Below are positions 33,228 through 42,091 of a DNA stretch of 64,000 nt, piece by piece. Each line of letters starts with the position of its first letter. Within the stretch, counting starts at the first letter, position 1. The stretch comes from Actinomycetota bacterium (GTDB lineage Bacteria; Actinomycetota; Thermoleophilia; Solirubrobacterales; Solirubrobacteraceae), in the NCBI GenBank assembly GCA_005885515.1, contig VAWK01000052.1:7268-71267 (forward strand), read 5' to 3'. A model generated the notes under the pieces. It saw nothing but the letters and a program-made list of their open reading frames with translations, was not told where the DNA came from and searched no databases. The translations under genes and the position numbers were made by a program.

Positions 33228-34628
33228 ATGCCCGGCCCGCCAGCGCTGCCGAAAGTGCGCGAGATCCTCAGCCGCCGCAGCGGCGAGGAGATGCAGCTGA
33301 ACGATCGCTTTCTGAATCCGCAGATGGGGCGCATCCTACGCACCCTGGGCTTCGACAAGGTCTGGCGCGGGGGCGAGGGCGCCCATCTGATCGACGAGGA
33401 GGGGGAGCGCTATCTGGACATGTTCGGCGGCTACGGGGTGTTCGCGATCGGCCGCATCCACCCGGAGGCGATCAGCGCGCTGGAGGAGGTGATGGCGGCG
33501 CGCACCGGCAACCTGCCGCAGCTCGGCGTGACGCTGCTCGGCGGCGTGCTGGCCGAGCAGCTGCTCGCGCGGGCGCCGGCGAGCGTCGGCGCGATGGTCC
33601 CGGCCAACAGCGGCACCGAGGCGGTCGAGGCGGCGATCAAGATCGCCCGCGCCGCGACCGGCCGGCGGCGGGTGCTGTACGCCGAGCATGCCTTCCACGG
33701 CCTCACGCTTGGCGCCCTGTCACTCAACGGAAACGCCGAGTTCCGCGAAGGCTTTGGACCGCTGCTGGCCGATTGCGATCCGGTGCCGTTCGGCGACCAG
33801 GACGCGCTGGCGCGCGAGCTCGCCCGCGGCGATGTCGCCGCGTTCGTGGTCGAGCCGATCCAGGGCAAGGGCGTCAACCTGCCGCCCGAGGGCTACCTGA
33901 GCGCCGCCCAGGCGCTCTGCCGGCAGGCGCATGCGCTGCTCGTTTGCGACGAGGTGCAGACGGGGCTCGGCCGCACGGGGCGGTTCCTGGCGCTCGAGCG
34001 CTGGGACCTTGAACCCGACATCGTCTGCCTCGCCAAGGCCCTCTCCGGCGGGCTGGTGCCGGTGGGGGCGGTGCTCGTTTCCCGCCCCGCCTTCGAGCGC
34101 GTGTTCGACGGCATGGAACGGGCCGTGCGCCATGGCTCCACGTTCGGCGGCAACGATCTCGCCGCCGCGGCAGGGCTGGCGACCTTGCGGGTGCTCGAGC
34201 GGGACGGCCTGATCGCGCGCGCCGAGCGCCTGGGCGCGCTGCTGCTCGAGCTGACCAGCCCGCTCGTCGAGCGCTACGAGGTTGTGCGCGAGGTCCGCGG
34301 GGCAGGCTTGATGTGGGCGATCGAGTTCGGGCCTCCTGCCGGCCGCGCGAGCCGTTCGCTGTGGGATGCGGTCGAGCGCAGGCAGGCGGGCCTGTTTGCT
34401 CAGCTGATCACCGTGCCCCTGTTTCGGGAGCACAAGATCCTGTGCCAGGTCGCCGGGCACCACATGAACACGATCAAGGCGCTGCCCGCACTGGTCGTGG
34501 AGGAGTCCGAGATCCGCCGCTTCGCGGCCGCGCTCGAGCAGACCATCGCCGCCGCGCAGCGATACCCCCTCTCGCTCGCTCGCTTCGGCGTGCGCACATC
34601 GCTCAGGGCCGTGGCTGCACGCCGCTAG
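33228..34628 (+). CDS. Class III PLP-dependent aminotransferase (ornithine/acetylornithine type)
   Basis: 466 residues from ATG 33228; GTG 33183 is an alternative. PLP fold with NSGTEAVEAAIKIARAATGR (cofactor phosphate cup), EHAFHGLTLGALS, VVEPIQGKGVNLPPEGYL, CDEVQTGLGRTGRF (Asp that contacts the PLP nitrogen) and the Schiff-base lysine in CLAKALSGG. The N-terminal LNDRFLNPQMGRILRTLGFDKVWRGGEG is typical of a subgroup related to class III lysine, GABA or long-chain amine transaminases. Substrate not predictable. It follows the operator region and is followed by typA after 9 bases. Confidence 0.88.
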   Translation: MPGPPALPKVREILSRRSGEEMQLNDRFLNPQMGRILRTLGFDKVWRGGEGAHLIDEEGERYLDMFGGYGVFAIGRIHPEAISALEEVMAARTGNLPQLGVTLLGGVLAEQLLARAPASVGAMVPANSGTEAVEAAIKIARAATGRRRVLYAEHAFHGLTLGALSLNGNAEFREGFGPLLADCDPVPFGDQDALARELARGDVAAFVVEPIQGKGVNLPPEGYLSAAQALCRQAHALLVCDEVQTGLGRTGRFLALERWDLEPDIVCLAKALSGGLVPVGAVLVSRPAFERVFDGMERAVRHGSTFGGNDLAAAAGLATLRVLERDGLIARAERLGALLLELTSPLVERYEVVREVRGAGLMWAIEFGPPAGRASRSLWDAVERRQAGLFAQLITVPLFREHKILCQVAGHHMNTIKALPALVVEESEIRRFAAALEQTIAAAQRYPLSLARFGVRTSLRAVAARR

Positions 34629-34637
34629 CCTGGGCTC

Positions 34638-36441
34638 GTGCTGCTCTCGCGAGACGACATCCGCAACGTCGCCATCATCGCGCACGTCGACCACGGCAAG
34701 ACCACGCTTATCGACGCCATGCTGTGGCAGTCGGGCGCGTTCCGCGCCGGGCAGGAGGTGGCCACGCGCGTGCTGGACTCGATGGATCTGGAGCGGGAGA
34801 AGGGGATAACGATCCTGGCCAAGAACACCTCGCTGCGCTACCGGGGGGTCAAGTTGAACATCGTCGACACCCCGGGCCACGCGGACTTCGGCGGCGAGGT
34901 GGAGCGCGGGCTGACGATGGTCGACGGGGTGCTGCTGCTCGTCGACGCCTCCGAGGGTCCGCTGCCGCAGACGCGCTTCGTGCTGCGCAAGGCCCTGGAC
35001 GCGCGCTTGCCCCTGATCCTGGTGGTCAACAAGGTGGACCGGCCGGACGCGCGCGTCGCGGAGGTGATCGACGAGGTGTACGAGCTGTTCCTGGACCTCG
35101 ACGCCGACGAGAGCCAGATCGAGTTCCCGATCGTCTACTGCAACGCCAAGGCGGGCAGGGCTTCGCTGCGCTACGAGCAGGCGGAGCCGATAGCCGAGCG
35201 CGACCTGTCGGCGCTGCTCGACCTGCTGCTCGAGCACATCCCCGCGCCGACCTATGACCCCGCGCACCCGCTGCAGGCGCTGGTCACAAACCTCGACGCC
35301 TCCCCCTACGTCGGACGGCTGGCGATCTGCCGCGTGCGCCACGGCCACATCCGCCGGGGACAGCCGATCGCATGGTGCCGGGCGGATGGCAGCATCGCGC
35401 GCGCCCAGGCGGCCGAGCTGTATGTGACCGAGGCGCTCGAGCGGGTGGAGGCCGCCGAGGCGGGGCCGGGCGAGATAGTCGCCATGGCCGGCATCGCCGA
35501 GGTGACGATCGGCGAGACCTTGGCCGATCCTGAGGATCCGCGCCCGCTCGAGGTGATCACCGTCGATGAGCCGGCGATGTCGGTCACGATCGGCGTCAAC
35601 ACCGCGCCGCTTGCCGGACGCGAGGGCAAGAAGCTCACGGCCAGGCAGATCCATTCGCGGCTGGCGGCCGAGCTGGTGGGAAACGTCTCGCTGCGCGTGC
35701 GCGACACGGAGCGACCGGACACCTGGGAGGTGCAGGGTAGAGGCGAGCTGCAGCTGGCGGTGCTGGTCGAGATGATGCGCCGCGAGGGCTTCGAGCTGAC
35801 CGTCGGCCAGCCACGTGTGCTGGAACGGGAAATCGAAGGCGAACGCCACGAGCCGGTGGAGCGGCTGTCGATCGACGTACCCGACGACTACGTCGGCGCG
35901 GTCACGCAGATGCTCGCCGCGCGCAAGGGCCGCATGGAGCACATGACCAACCACGGGTCGGGGTGGGATCGGATTTCGCACCGAGTTCCTCACCGAGACG
36001 CGCGGCACGGGGATCATGCATCACGTGTTCGACCGCTGGGAGCCGTGGGCGGGCGAGCTGTCGATGCGCAGCACCGGCACGCTCGTGTCCGACCGCCTCG
36101 GTGTCACGGCGACGTACTCGTTGATGACGCTGCAGGAGCGGGGGATGCTGTTCGTGGGCCCCGGCGATGAGGTCTACGAGGGCATGATCGTCGGCGAGAA
36201 CTCGCGCGCCGAGGACATCGACGTGAATCCGTGCAAGGAGAAGCACCTCACGAACATGCGCTCCTCCACGGCCGAGGTGCTCGTGCGGTTGGATTCGCAT
36301 CGCAAGCCGACGCTTGACGAGGCGCTCGAGTTCGTGCGCGAGGACGAGTGCGTGGAGGTGACGCCGGCGTCGGTGCGCATGCGCAAGCTCGTGCTGCCCA
36401 AGGTGCAGCGGCTGAAGACGGCGCGACTCGCACGCCGTTGA
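34638..36441 (+). pseudogene. typA: TypA/BipA GTPase gene with frameshift and 35-base loss
   Basis: Frame 1 (34638 to about 35966) encodes a normal start: G1 [16 protein letters not shown]2 EREKGITI, G3 [13 protein letters not shown]4 NKVDRPDA, and the domain-III part to [10 protein letters not shown]. From 35967 the gene continues one base out of frame with [21 protein letters not shown] through KVQRLKTARLARR at 36441. TypA proteins have about 12 residues of the type VRMEFRVPxRGL between GW and IGFR; only one base is left of these 36. The missing piece sits in the C-terminal ribosome-contacting part. Decay is odd for such a conserved translation GTPase, so an assembly error is possible. Confidence 0.88.
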
Positions 36442-36481
36442 CGGCGCCGACACGCCCGCTGCAGGCGTTAGGGTATCGCCG

Positions 36482-36931
36482 ATGAAAGCAGCGATCAGAC
36501 GCGTGCTGGTGCTGCTCGTCATGGCGCCGGCCGCTCTGGCCATGCTGGCGCCGGCCGCGAGCGCCGCGCCGGGCACGGTCGGCTACCAGCACGAGAGCGT
36601 GGCGCAATTCGAAGCGCAGCTGAAGGGCGGCCGGATCCACGAAGCAACGATCAACAAGCGCCTGCGCAGCGTGCGCCTGTCGCTGACCGACGGGCGCCAC
36701 ATGCTGGCCCAGTACGCCCCCCACCAAGAGCCCCGCGTGCTGGCGGAGCTCAAAGCGCGAGGCGTGCCCGTCTCGGTGCTGGGAGCTACGGCCAAGAAGA
36801 AAGCGGGCAAAAAAGCCGTTCACCACAAACTGCGCTACATCGCCGGCGGGATCGTGATCGCGGTCGTCGTGATCGTCGGCGGGGTGATGCTCTACAACCG
36901 CCGCAGGCGGCCCATCGAGGGTCTCGGCTAG
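36482..36931 (+). CDS. Membrane protein with FtsH-extracellular-like domain
   Basis: 149 residues, ATG start. Signal peptide about residues 1-29 (MAPAALAMLAPAASA), an external domain (about 30-105) whose SVAQFEAQLKGGRIHEATINKRLRSVRLSLTDGRHMLAQY and RVLAELKARGVPVSVLG resembles the periplasmic domain of FtsH, a Lys-rich stretch, and a membrane helix (about 120-140) with a cytoplasmic RRRR tail. No ATPase or protease domain is present. A stand-alone FtsH-ext-like protein could modulate membrane proteolysis, but that is speculation. Confidence 0.7.
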   Translation: MKAAIRRVLVLLVMAPAALAMLAPAASAAPGTVGYQHESVAQFEAQLKGGRIHEATINKRLRSVRLSLTDGRHMLAQYAPHQEPRVLAELKARGVPVSVLGATAKKKAGKKAVHHKLRYIAGGIVIAVVVIVGGVMLYNRRRRPIEGLG

Positions 36932-36988
36932 GCCCTCGCAGGCGGCGCCGCCCGCCGATGATCGCGCGGTGGCGCCCGCAAGGCGATC

Positions 36989-37297
36989 ATGTGCGGGGTG
37001 AGCAGCGCCGAGATAACCGTCCGCCTGCAGCCGCGCGCACGCGCCAACGAGATCGTGGGCGAGCGCGAAGGGGTGCTGATCGCGCGCGTCACCGCGCCGC
37101 CGCTGCAGGGCCGCGCAAACGAAGCCCTGCGCCGCCTGATCGCCGGCCGGGCGCGGGTGGGGCTCGGACGAGTGGAGATCGTGCGCGGCGCCGCGCACCG
37201 CCAGAAGATCGTCCGCGTGCGGGGTCTCAGCCCCGAGCAGCTGCGGCGCGCGTTGCTGCCGGCCGACGCAAACCCAGAACGAGACTCAGTCTTATGA
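36989..37297 (+). CDS. DUF167 (YggU-like) family protein
   Basis: 102 residues, ATG start (MCGVSSAEITVRLQPRARANEIVG). Shows the family pattern ITVRLQPRARANEI, LIARVTAPPLQGRANEALRRLIAG and VEIVRGAAHRQKIVRVRGLS. A small conserved fold with no assigned reaction. It lies 15 bases before the metal ABC ATPase, in the same direction, and may share its transcript. Confidence 0.85.
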   Translation: MCGVSSAEITVRLQPRARANEIVGEREGVLIARVTAPPLQGRANEALRRLIAGRARVGLGRVEIVRGAAHRQKIVRVRGLSPEQLRRALLPADANPERDSVL

Positions 37298-37312
37298 TAG
37301 GTTGAGCGCCGG

Positions 37313-38242
37313 ATGATGATGGCGCCCCAGCGGGCGAGCAGCGCAGGCGCGGAGCGGCCTGCGGGGGCCCATGGGCCACGGGCGGCCGTAGCGGCCGTCG
37401 AGGTGCGGGACGCCGCGGTGCGGCTCGGCGGGCAGACGATCTGGCGCGAGTTGCGCCTGACGGTGGCGCGCGGGGAGTTCGTCGCCCTGCTGGGTGCCAA
37501 CGGCGCGGGCAAGTCGACGCTGCTGAAGGCGCTGCTGGGGCTGCTGCCGGTGGCGAGCGGCCAGATCCGCGTGCTCGGGCGCGCGGCCGGCGAGGCCAAC
37601 CGTGCGATCGGCTACCTGCCGCAGCGGCGCACCTTCGATCCCTCCACGCGGCTGCGCGGCGTCGACATCGTGCAGCTTGGCCTGGACGGGGACCGCTGGG
37701 GGTTGCCGCTGCCGCTTCGCTGGGGCCGGCTGGGGGAGCGCACGCGAAGCGACCGCGAGCAGGTTTGGCGGGCGGTCGAGATGGTCGGCGCGGGCCCGTA
37801 CGCGCGCCGGCCGATCGGCGAGCTGTCCGGCGGCGAGCAGCAGCGTCTGTTGATCGCCCAGGCGCTCGTGCGGCGCCCGGGGCTGCTATTGCTGGACGAG
37901 CCGCTCGACAGCCTCGATCTGCCCAACCAGGCAGCCGTCGCCGCGCTGGTGGCGAAGATCTGCCGCGAGCGCGACGTCGCGGTGCTGCTCGTGGCGCACG
38001 ACGTCAACCCGCTGCTGCCGTATCTGGACCGAGTCGCCTACCTCGCCGCCGGGAGAGCCGTGGAAGGGACGGTGCAGGAGGTGATCAACAGCGCCACCCT
38101 GAGCGCGCTGTACGGGGTGCCGATCGAGGTGCTGCGCGCCTCCGACGGGCGCCTCGTGGTCGTCGGCCAGCCCGAGGCGCCGGCGCACCACCACGACCGC
38201 CACCTGCTCGCCGACGGCGCCGGCGATCGCCATGCGGACTGA
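37313..38242 (+). CDS. Metal (Zn/Mn-type) ABC transporter ATP-binding protein
   Basis: 309 residues, ATG start (MMMAPQRASSAG, first 30 residues unstructured). Walker A GANGAGKST at about residue 62, signature ELSGGEQQRLLIAQAL, Walker B LLLLDEPLDSLD, H-loop VAHDVNPLL. Sequence type is that of ZnuC/MntB/SitB-like ATPases. Its His-rich tail (HHHDRHLLADGAGDRHAD) supports a metal link. The stop overlaps the first permease start by 11 bases. Upstream there is no clear Zur or MntR site that I can recognise. Confidence 0.9.
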   Translation: MMMAPQRASSAGAERPAGAHGPRAAVAAVEVRDAAVRLGGQTIWRELRLTVARGEFVALLGANGAGKSTLLKALLGLLPVASGQIRVLGRAAGEANRAIGYLPQRRTFDPSTRLRGVDIVQLGLDGDRWGLPLPLRWGRLGERTRSDREQVWRAVEMVGAGPYARRPIGELSGGEQQRLLIAQALVRRPGLLLLDEPLDSLDLPNQAAVAALVAKICRERDVAVLLVAHDVNPLLPYLDRVAYLAAGRAVEGTVQEVINSATLSALYGVPIEVLRASDGRLVVVGQPEAPAHHHDRHLLADGAGDRHAD

Positions 38243-39158
38243 GCCCACCGGCCCCACGATTGGCTGGGACGTCGTGCGGGACGTAAGCCAGGTGCTCGAA
38301 TATCACTTCATGGTCAACGCGCTGCTGGCCGGCGGCGTGGTGGCCGTGATGGCCGGCCTGGTGGGGTGGATGATGGTGCTGCGCCGGGAGACCTTCGCCG
38401 GGCACACGCTCGCGATGATGGCCTTTCCCGGCGCGAGCGGCGCGGCGCTCCTCGGCGTCCCCGCCGCGTGGGGCTATTTCGCTTTCTGCGGCGCGGGCGC
38501 GCTCGCCATCGGCCGCTTCGCCGGCGCCGAGCGGCGCTCGTGGAGCGAGCGCTCGGCGAATACCGGAGCGGTGCAGGCGCTTGCTCTGGCGATGGGGTTT
38601 TTGTTCGTGAGTCTCTACGGCGGCGTGCTGGGCGATCTGGAGAGCGTTCTGTTCGGCAACCTGCTGGGAGTCTCCGACACGCAGCTGCTCGGGCTGACCG
38701 GGGTCGCGGCCGCGGCCGTGGTGGCGCTCGCGGCCCTGGCGCGACCGCTGCTGTTCGCGTCGGTCGACAGCGACGCCGCGGCCGCGCGTGGACTGCCGGT
38801 GCAGGCGCTCTCGATCTCCTTCCTCGCGCTGCTGGGGCTGGCGGTCGCGGCGACGAGCCAGATAACGGGCGTGATGCTCGTGTTCGCGCTGCTGGTGGCG
38901 CCCGCGGCCAGCGCGCAGGCGCTCACCGCCCGCCCGCTGCCCAGCCTCGGGATCACCGTGGCGCTGGGCCTGCTGGTGGTGTGGCTCGGCCTGGGGATCT
39001 CCTACTACTCGGTGTATCCGGCTGGGTTCTTCATCACGGTTATCTCGTTCGCGGTCTACCTGCTCGCGCGCCTGTTCGCGATGGCGCTGGCGCGGCGCTC
39101 GCGCGAGCGCGCCCCGGCCGCCTCCCGGCCGGGGCCTCGGCGCGGGGTCATCAGCTGA
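38232..39158 (+). CDS. Metal ABC transporter permease
   Basis: 308 residues, overlaps the ATPase 3' end by 11 bases. About eight membrane segments of the ABC-3 family, including LRRETFAGHTLAMMAFPGASGAALLG near the start and DSDAAAARGLPVQALSISFLALLGLAVAATSQITGVMLVFALLVAPAA, the region contacting the ATPase and the metal path. Forms a heterodimer with the next gene product, whose start overlaps this stop (TGATG). Confidence 0.9.
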   Translation: MRTEPTGPTIGWDVVRDVSQVLEYHFMVNALLAGGVVAVMAGLVGWMMVLRRETFAGHTLAMMAFPGASGAALLGVPAAWGYFAFCGAGALAIGRFAGAERRSWSERSANTGAVQALALAMGFLFVSLYGGVLGDLESVLFGNLLGVSDTQLLGLTGVAAAAVVALAALARPLLFASVDSDAAAARGLPVQALSISFLALLGLAVAATSQITGVMLVFALLVAPAASAQALTARPLPSLGITVALGLLVVWLGLGISYYSVYPAGFFITVISFAVYLLARLFAMALARRSRERAPAASRPGPRRGVIS

Positions 39159-39991
39159 TGTTCTCGGCCGAGTTCATGCGCAACGCGCTGCTCGCGGGAA
39201 CCTTCATCGCGCTTGCTTGCGGTGTCAGCGGCTGGTTCGTGGTGCTGCGAGGCCAGGTGTTCGCCGGCGACGCGCTCAGTCACGTCGCCTTTCCCGGCGC
39301 TCTGGCGGCAGCGGCAGCGGGAATCGACCAGCGCATCGGGCTGTTCGCCGCGACGATCGCCGCAGGCGCGGCGATCGGCGCGCTCGGGCGCGGCGCCCTG
39401 GCCGGACGCGACGGGCGCTCCGCGTCCGCCTCGGCCGCGGAGGACACCGCGATCGGAACGGTGTTCACGGTGATCCTCGGTCTGGGCGTGTTCTTCCTCA
39501 CGCTGCTGAGCACCAGCAGCGCCGGAGGCGCGGGCATTCAGGGGGCGCGCACGCTGTTCGGGTCGGTCTTCGGCCTCGGCGCAGGCGAAGCGCGGCTGGC
39601 CGCTGGCGTGGCGATCGCCGCGCTGCTGTTGACCGCGGCGATCGCGCGACCGCTTCTGTTCGCCTCGGTCTTCCCCGACGTGGCGGCCGCGCGCGGCGTC
39701 CGTACGCGGCTGCTCAGCATCGCCTTCGCCGCGCTGCTCGGGGTCGTGGCGGCGGAGGCGACGCAGGCCGTGGGGGCGCTGCTGCTGCTCGGCCTGCTGG
39801 CCGCGCCGGCGGCGGCGGCGCACAGGGTCACCGCCGCCCCGCTCGCGGGCCTAGCCCTGGCCGGCGCGCTGGCGCTCGGCGCGATGTGGGGCGGCCTGAC
39901 GCTCGCCTACGCGCTGCCGTGGCTGCCGCCCAGCACCGCCGTCGTGCTGATCGCCGTGTCGCTCTACTACGCCGCGCTCGGATGGAGGTGA
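39158..39991 (+). CDS. Metal ABC transporter permease
   Basis: 277 residues from ATG 39158, overlapping the upstream stop; the ORF track start at 38366 is inside that gene. Same ABC-3 fold: LRGQVFAGDALSHVAFPGALAAAAAG, VFPDVAAARGVRTRLLSIAFAALLGVVAAEATQAVGALLLLGLLAAPAAAA. Having two permease genes matches zinc or manganese importers such as ZnuBC-like systems with split permeases. No substrate-binding lipoprotein gene follows; it must lie elsewhere or be lost. Confidence 0.9.
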   Translation: MFSAEFMRNALLAGTFIALACGVSGWFVVLRGQVFAGDALSHVAFPGALAAAAAGIDQRIGLFAATIAAGAAIGALGRGALAGRDGRSASASAAEDTAIGTVFTVILGLGVFFLTLLSTSSAGGAGIQGARTLFGSVFGLGAGEARLAAGVAIAALLLTAAIARPLLFASVFPDVAAARGVRTRLLSIAFAALLGVVAAEATQAVGALLLLGLLAAPAAAAHRVTAAPLAGLALAGALALGAMWGGLTLAYALPWLPPSTAVVLIAVSLYYAALGWR

Positions 39992-39999
39992 GCGTGCGC

Positions 40000-42033
40000 T
40001 CAGGCCGGCGAGCGGGCATCGGCCGGCGCCGAGCCCAGCGCCCGCGAGCGCCCCGCGTGCAGCGTGCCGGAGTCTCCGATCGGCGGCGGCCGCCCCCACA
40101 GGTAACTGAGCACGCAGCCCAGCGCGAATACGGCCACCACAAGCAGCACAGGACCGGAGTCCTCGACCAGGGCACCGACCACGCCCGCGGCGAGTCCGCC
40201 CGCGAGCGCGGCTTGCCAGGCGCGATCTGCTCCGACGGGAGCGAGCAGGCGCTCGCGCCAGCGTAGGCCGAGCACGGCGCACAGCAGCGCGATCGCGGTG
40301 GCCGCGGGCATGGCGTGGTTGCGCAGCTCATGCCAGGCGGCGCTGTAGCGGCGCTCGAGCACGTCGCGCAGGTCGCCCGCGGAGCGCGCGTGCAGGATGC
40401 TGCCCGCGTAGTGGCCCGTGCCATGCGCCGCCGCGAGATCGAGCACGGCGAGAGCCAGCAGCCCGGCCAGGGGGCTGAGCAGCACGATCATGGCGCGCTT
40501 GCGCGTCACCCGTCCCGGCAGCAGCAGGACCGTCGCGACCGCCGTGCCGAGGCACACCAGGATCACGCCGCCGACGGCGGCGCCGATCCTCGCCCAGCCC
40601 TCGATCGCGGCCAGCAGCGCGCCCGAGGCGGCGGTCGCCACCGCAGCGCGCCTGCGGCGCTGCAAGGGCGCGCCCGGCCCGACGCGTGCCGGGTACACGG
40701 CGGCGGCGACCGCGGCCAGCACGAGCACCGCGAGCGCCGACTTCAGCTCGTTGCCGAAGCCGTAGAAGCGCGCGCCCAGGATCGGGTTCGGGCCCAGCAG
40801 CGAGCGCATCAGCAGCTGGGTGCGAGCGAGCGCGTCAACGACCAATGCGGCGAGCGTGACGAGCGCGGGCGCGATCGGCGCGCGCGGCCACGCCAGCAGC
40901 GCATCGGTGATCGCCCCTAGGCCGAGACAGGTGAGCGCGATCGTGGTGTACTCGAGCGCCGCGCTCGTCTCAAGCGCCGCTGCGAGCAGTGCGACGAGCG
41001 GCGCCCACAGCACGGCCACAGCGCCGGTGCGCAGCGCCCACGCGCGCCGCCTGCGCCCGGCCGGGCCACGCCGCAGCGCCGACAGCGACAGCAGCAGCGC
41101 CCATCCGCACAGCAGGAAGGCCAGGGCCCTGAGCCGCCGGCCACCGATCACGCGCAGGCGCGCCATCAACGAGCGCAGGCTGCTCGAGCGCAGCGGCCCG
41201 TCGGTGCGCAGCGCGGCGCCGCGCATCGCGGCCGGCACTCGGGTGACGCCGAGATGGCGCAGGATCGTGGGGGCCAGGTCGATCGCGGAGATCAGGCCGC
41301 GCTGGTTGGTCGTGCTGCTGCTCAGCTCCCGCCCGGCGCCGCCGGCCAGGCCGGCCGCGCCCGCCCACAGCAACGCGCCCGCCGGGCCATCGGGCGTGCG
41401 CTGCACGGTGATCAACAGCTCCCCGGCGACACGTTCTCTGCTCAGCGCGCTCAGATCGGCGGCGCCTTCCGGGCCGCCTGGCAGATCGCACACGACCAAG
41501 CGCCTGCGCGCGAGCAGCGTGCGCACGCGCGCCAGCAGCGTCGGCGCGCTCCCCAGCGAGACGGCGGCGATGTGCCCGCTGCGATCTGCGGCAAGCGCCG
41601 CGTCGGCACCACCGGCGCCGAGCCCCGCGTAGGCAGCTCCGCCCGGGACCTGCGCGGCCAGCAGCCCCGGCTCGAGCAGCTGCGGCGCGGCTTCCGCGCG
41701 CCGGCGCGCCGCCGCCCAGCCGCGCACTACCGCGCTCGTGCCCGTCCGCACCAGCCGCAGCGCCGGGGGACTGGGCGTGCGATATGCGCTCGAGGCGATC
41801 CTCGCGCCCTGCGTGATGTCCAGCACGAGCTGGGCGGTCGTATAGCTGCCCTGCGCGGCGGACATGATCGCCAGCGACAGGCCGCCGGCCCGCGCGAGCT
41901 CCGCCTCGAACGCGCCCCCGGCGGGCGCGGGCGCGAACGCGACCAGAACGGAGCCTGCGCGCCCGGCGATCGCGTGCGAGCCCGCCGCGCGAGCGGCCGG
42001 GGCGCCCGCGGCCGCAAGCGCGAACGCACACAC
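40000..42033 (-). CDS. Large membrane protein with alkaline-phosphatase-like N-domain
   Basis: 677 residues as listed from GTG 42033; the true start may be further upstream, since the frame stays open with RRKGWLALPACALAVCAFALAAAGAPAARA, a full signal peptide, but has no ATG or GTG there. The N-terminal 300 residues lie outside the membrane and end with GLISAIDLAPTILRHLGV, a motif of the alkaline phosphatase/sulfatase superfamily (compare TDIAPTIL). The remaining 370 residues form about 10-11 membrane segments. The catalytic metal site seems incomplete (no clear DGxR/CT motif). Family not known to me. Confidence 0.7.
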   Translation of the reverse strand: MCAFALAAAGAPAARAAGSHAIAGRAGSVLVAFAPAPAGGAFEAELARAGGLSLAIMSAAQGSYTTAQLVLDITQGARIASSAYRTPSPPALRLVRTGTSAVVRGWAAARRRAEAAPQLLEPGLLAAQVPGGAAYAGLGAGGADAALAADRSGHIAAVSLGSAPTLLARVRTLLARRRLVVCDLPGGPEGAADLSALSRERVAGELLITVQRTPDGPAGALLWAGAAGLAGGAGRELSSSTTNQRGLISAIDLAPTILRHLGVTRVPAAMRGAALRTDGPLRSSSLRSLMARLRVIGGRRLRALAFLLCGWALLLSLSALRRGPAGRRRRAWALRTGAVAVLWAPLVALLAAALETSAALEYTTIALTCLGLGAITDALLAWPRAPIAPALVTLAALVVDALARTQLLMRSLLGPNPILGARFYGFGNELKSALAVLVLAAVAAAVYPARVGPGAPLQRRRRAAVATAASGALLAAIEGWARIGAAVGGVILVCLGTAVATVLLLPGRVTRKRAMIVLLSPLAGLLALAVLDLAAAHGTGHYAGSILHARSAGDLRDVLERRYSAAWHELRNHAMPAATAIALLCAVLGLRWRERLLAPVGADRAWQAALAGGLAAGVVGALVEDSGPVLLVVAVFALGCVLSYLWGRPPPIGDSGTLHAGRSRALGSAPADARSPA

Positions 42034-42091
42034 AGCGAGCGCACATGCGGGAAGGGCCAGCCACCCCTTCCGCCGCGACGCGCCCAGGTGC

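Noticed and set aside
33720-36017. 765-codon minus-strand ORF
   Set aside because: Antisense to the aminotransferase and typA genes, both with clear motifs; composition (His, Arg, Asp, Leu rich) is that of a GC-rich shadow frame.
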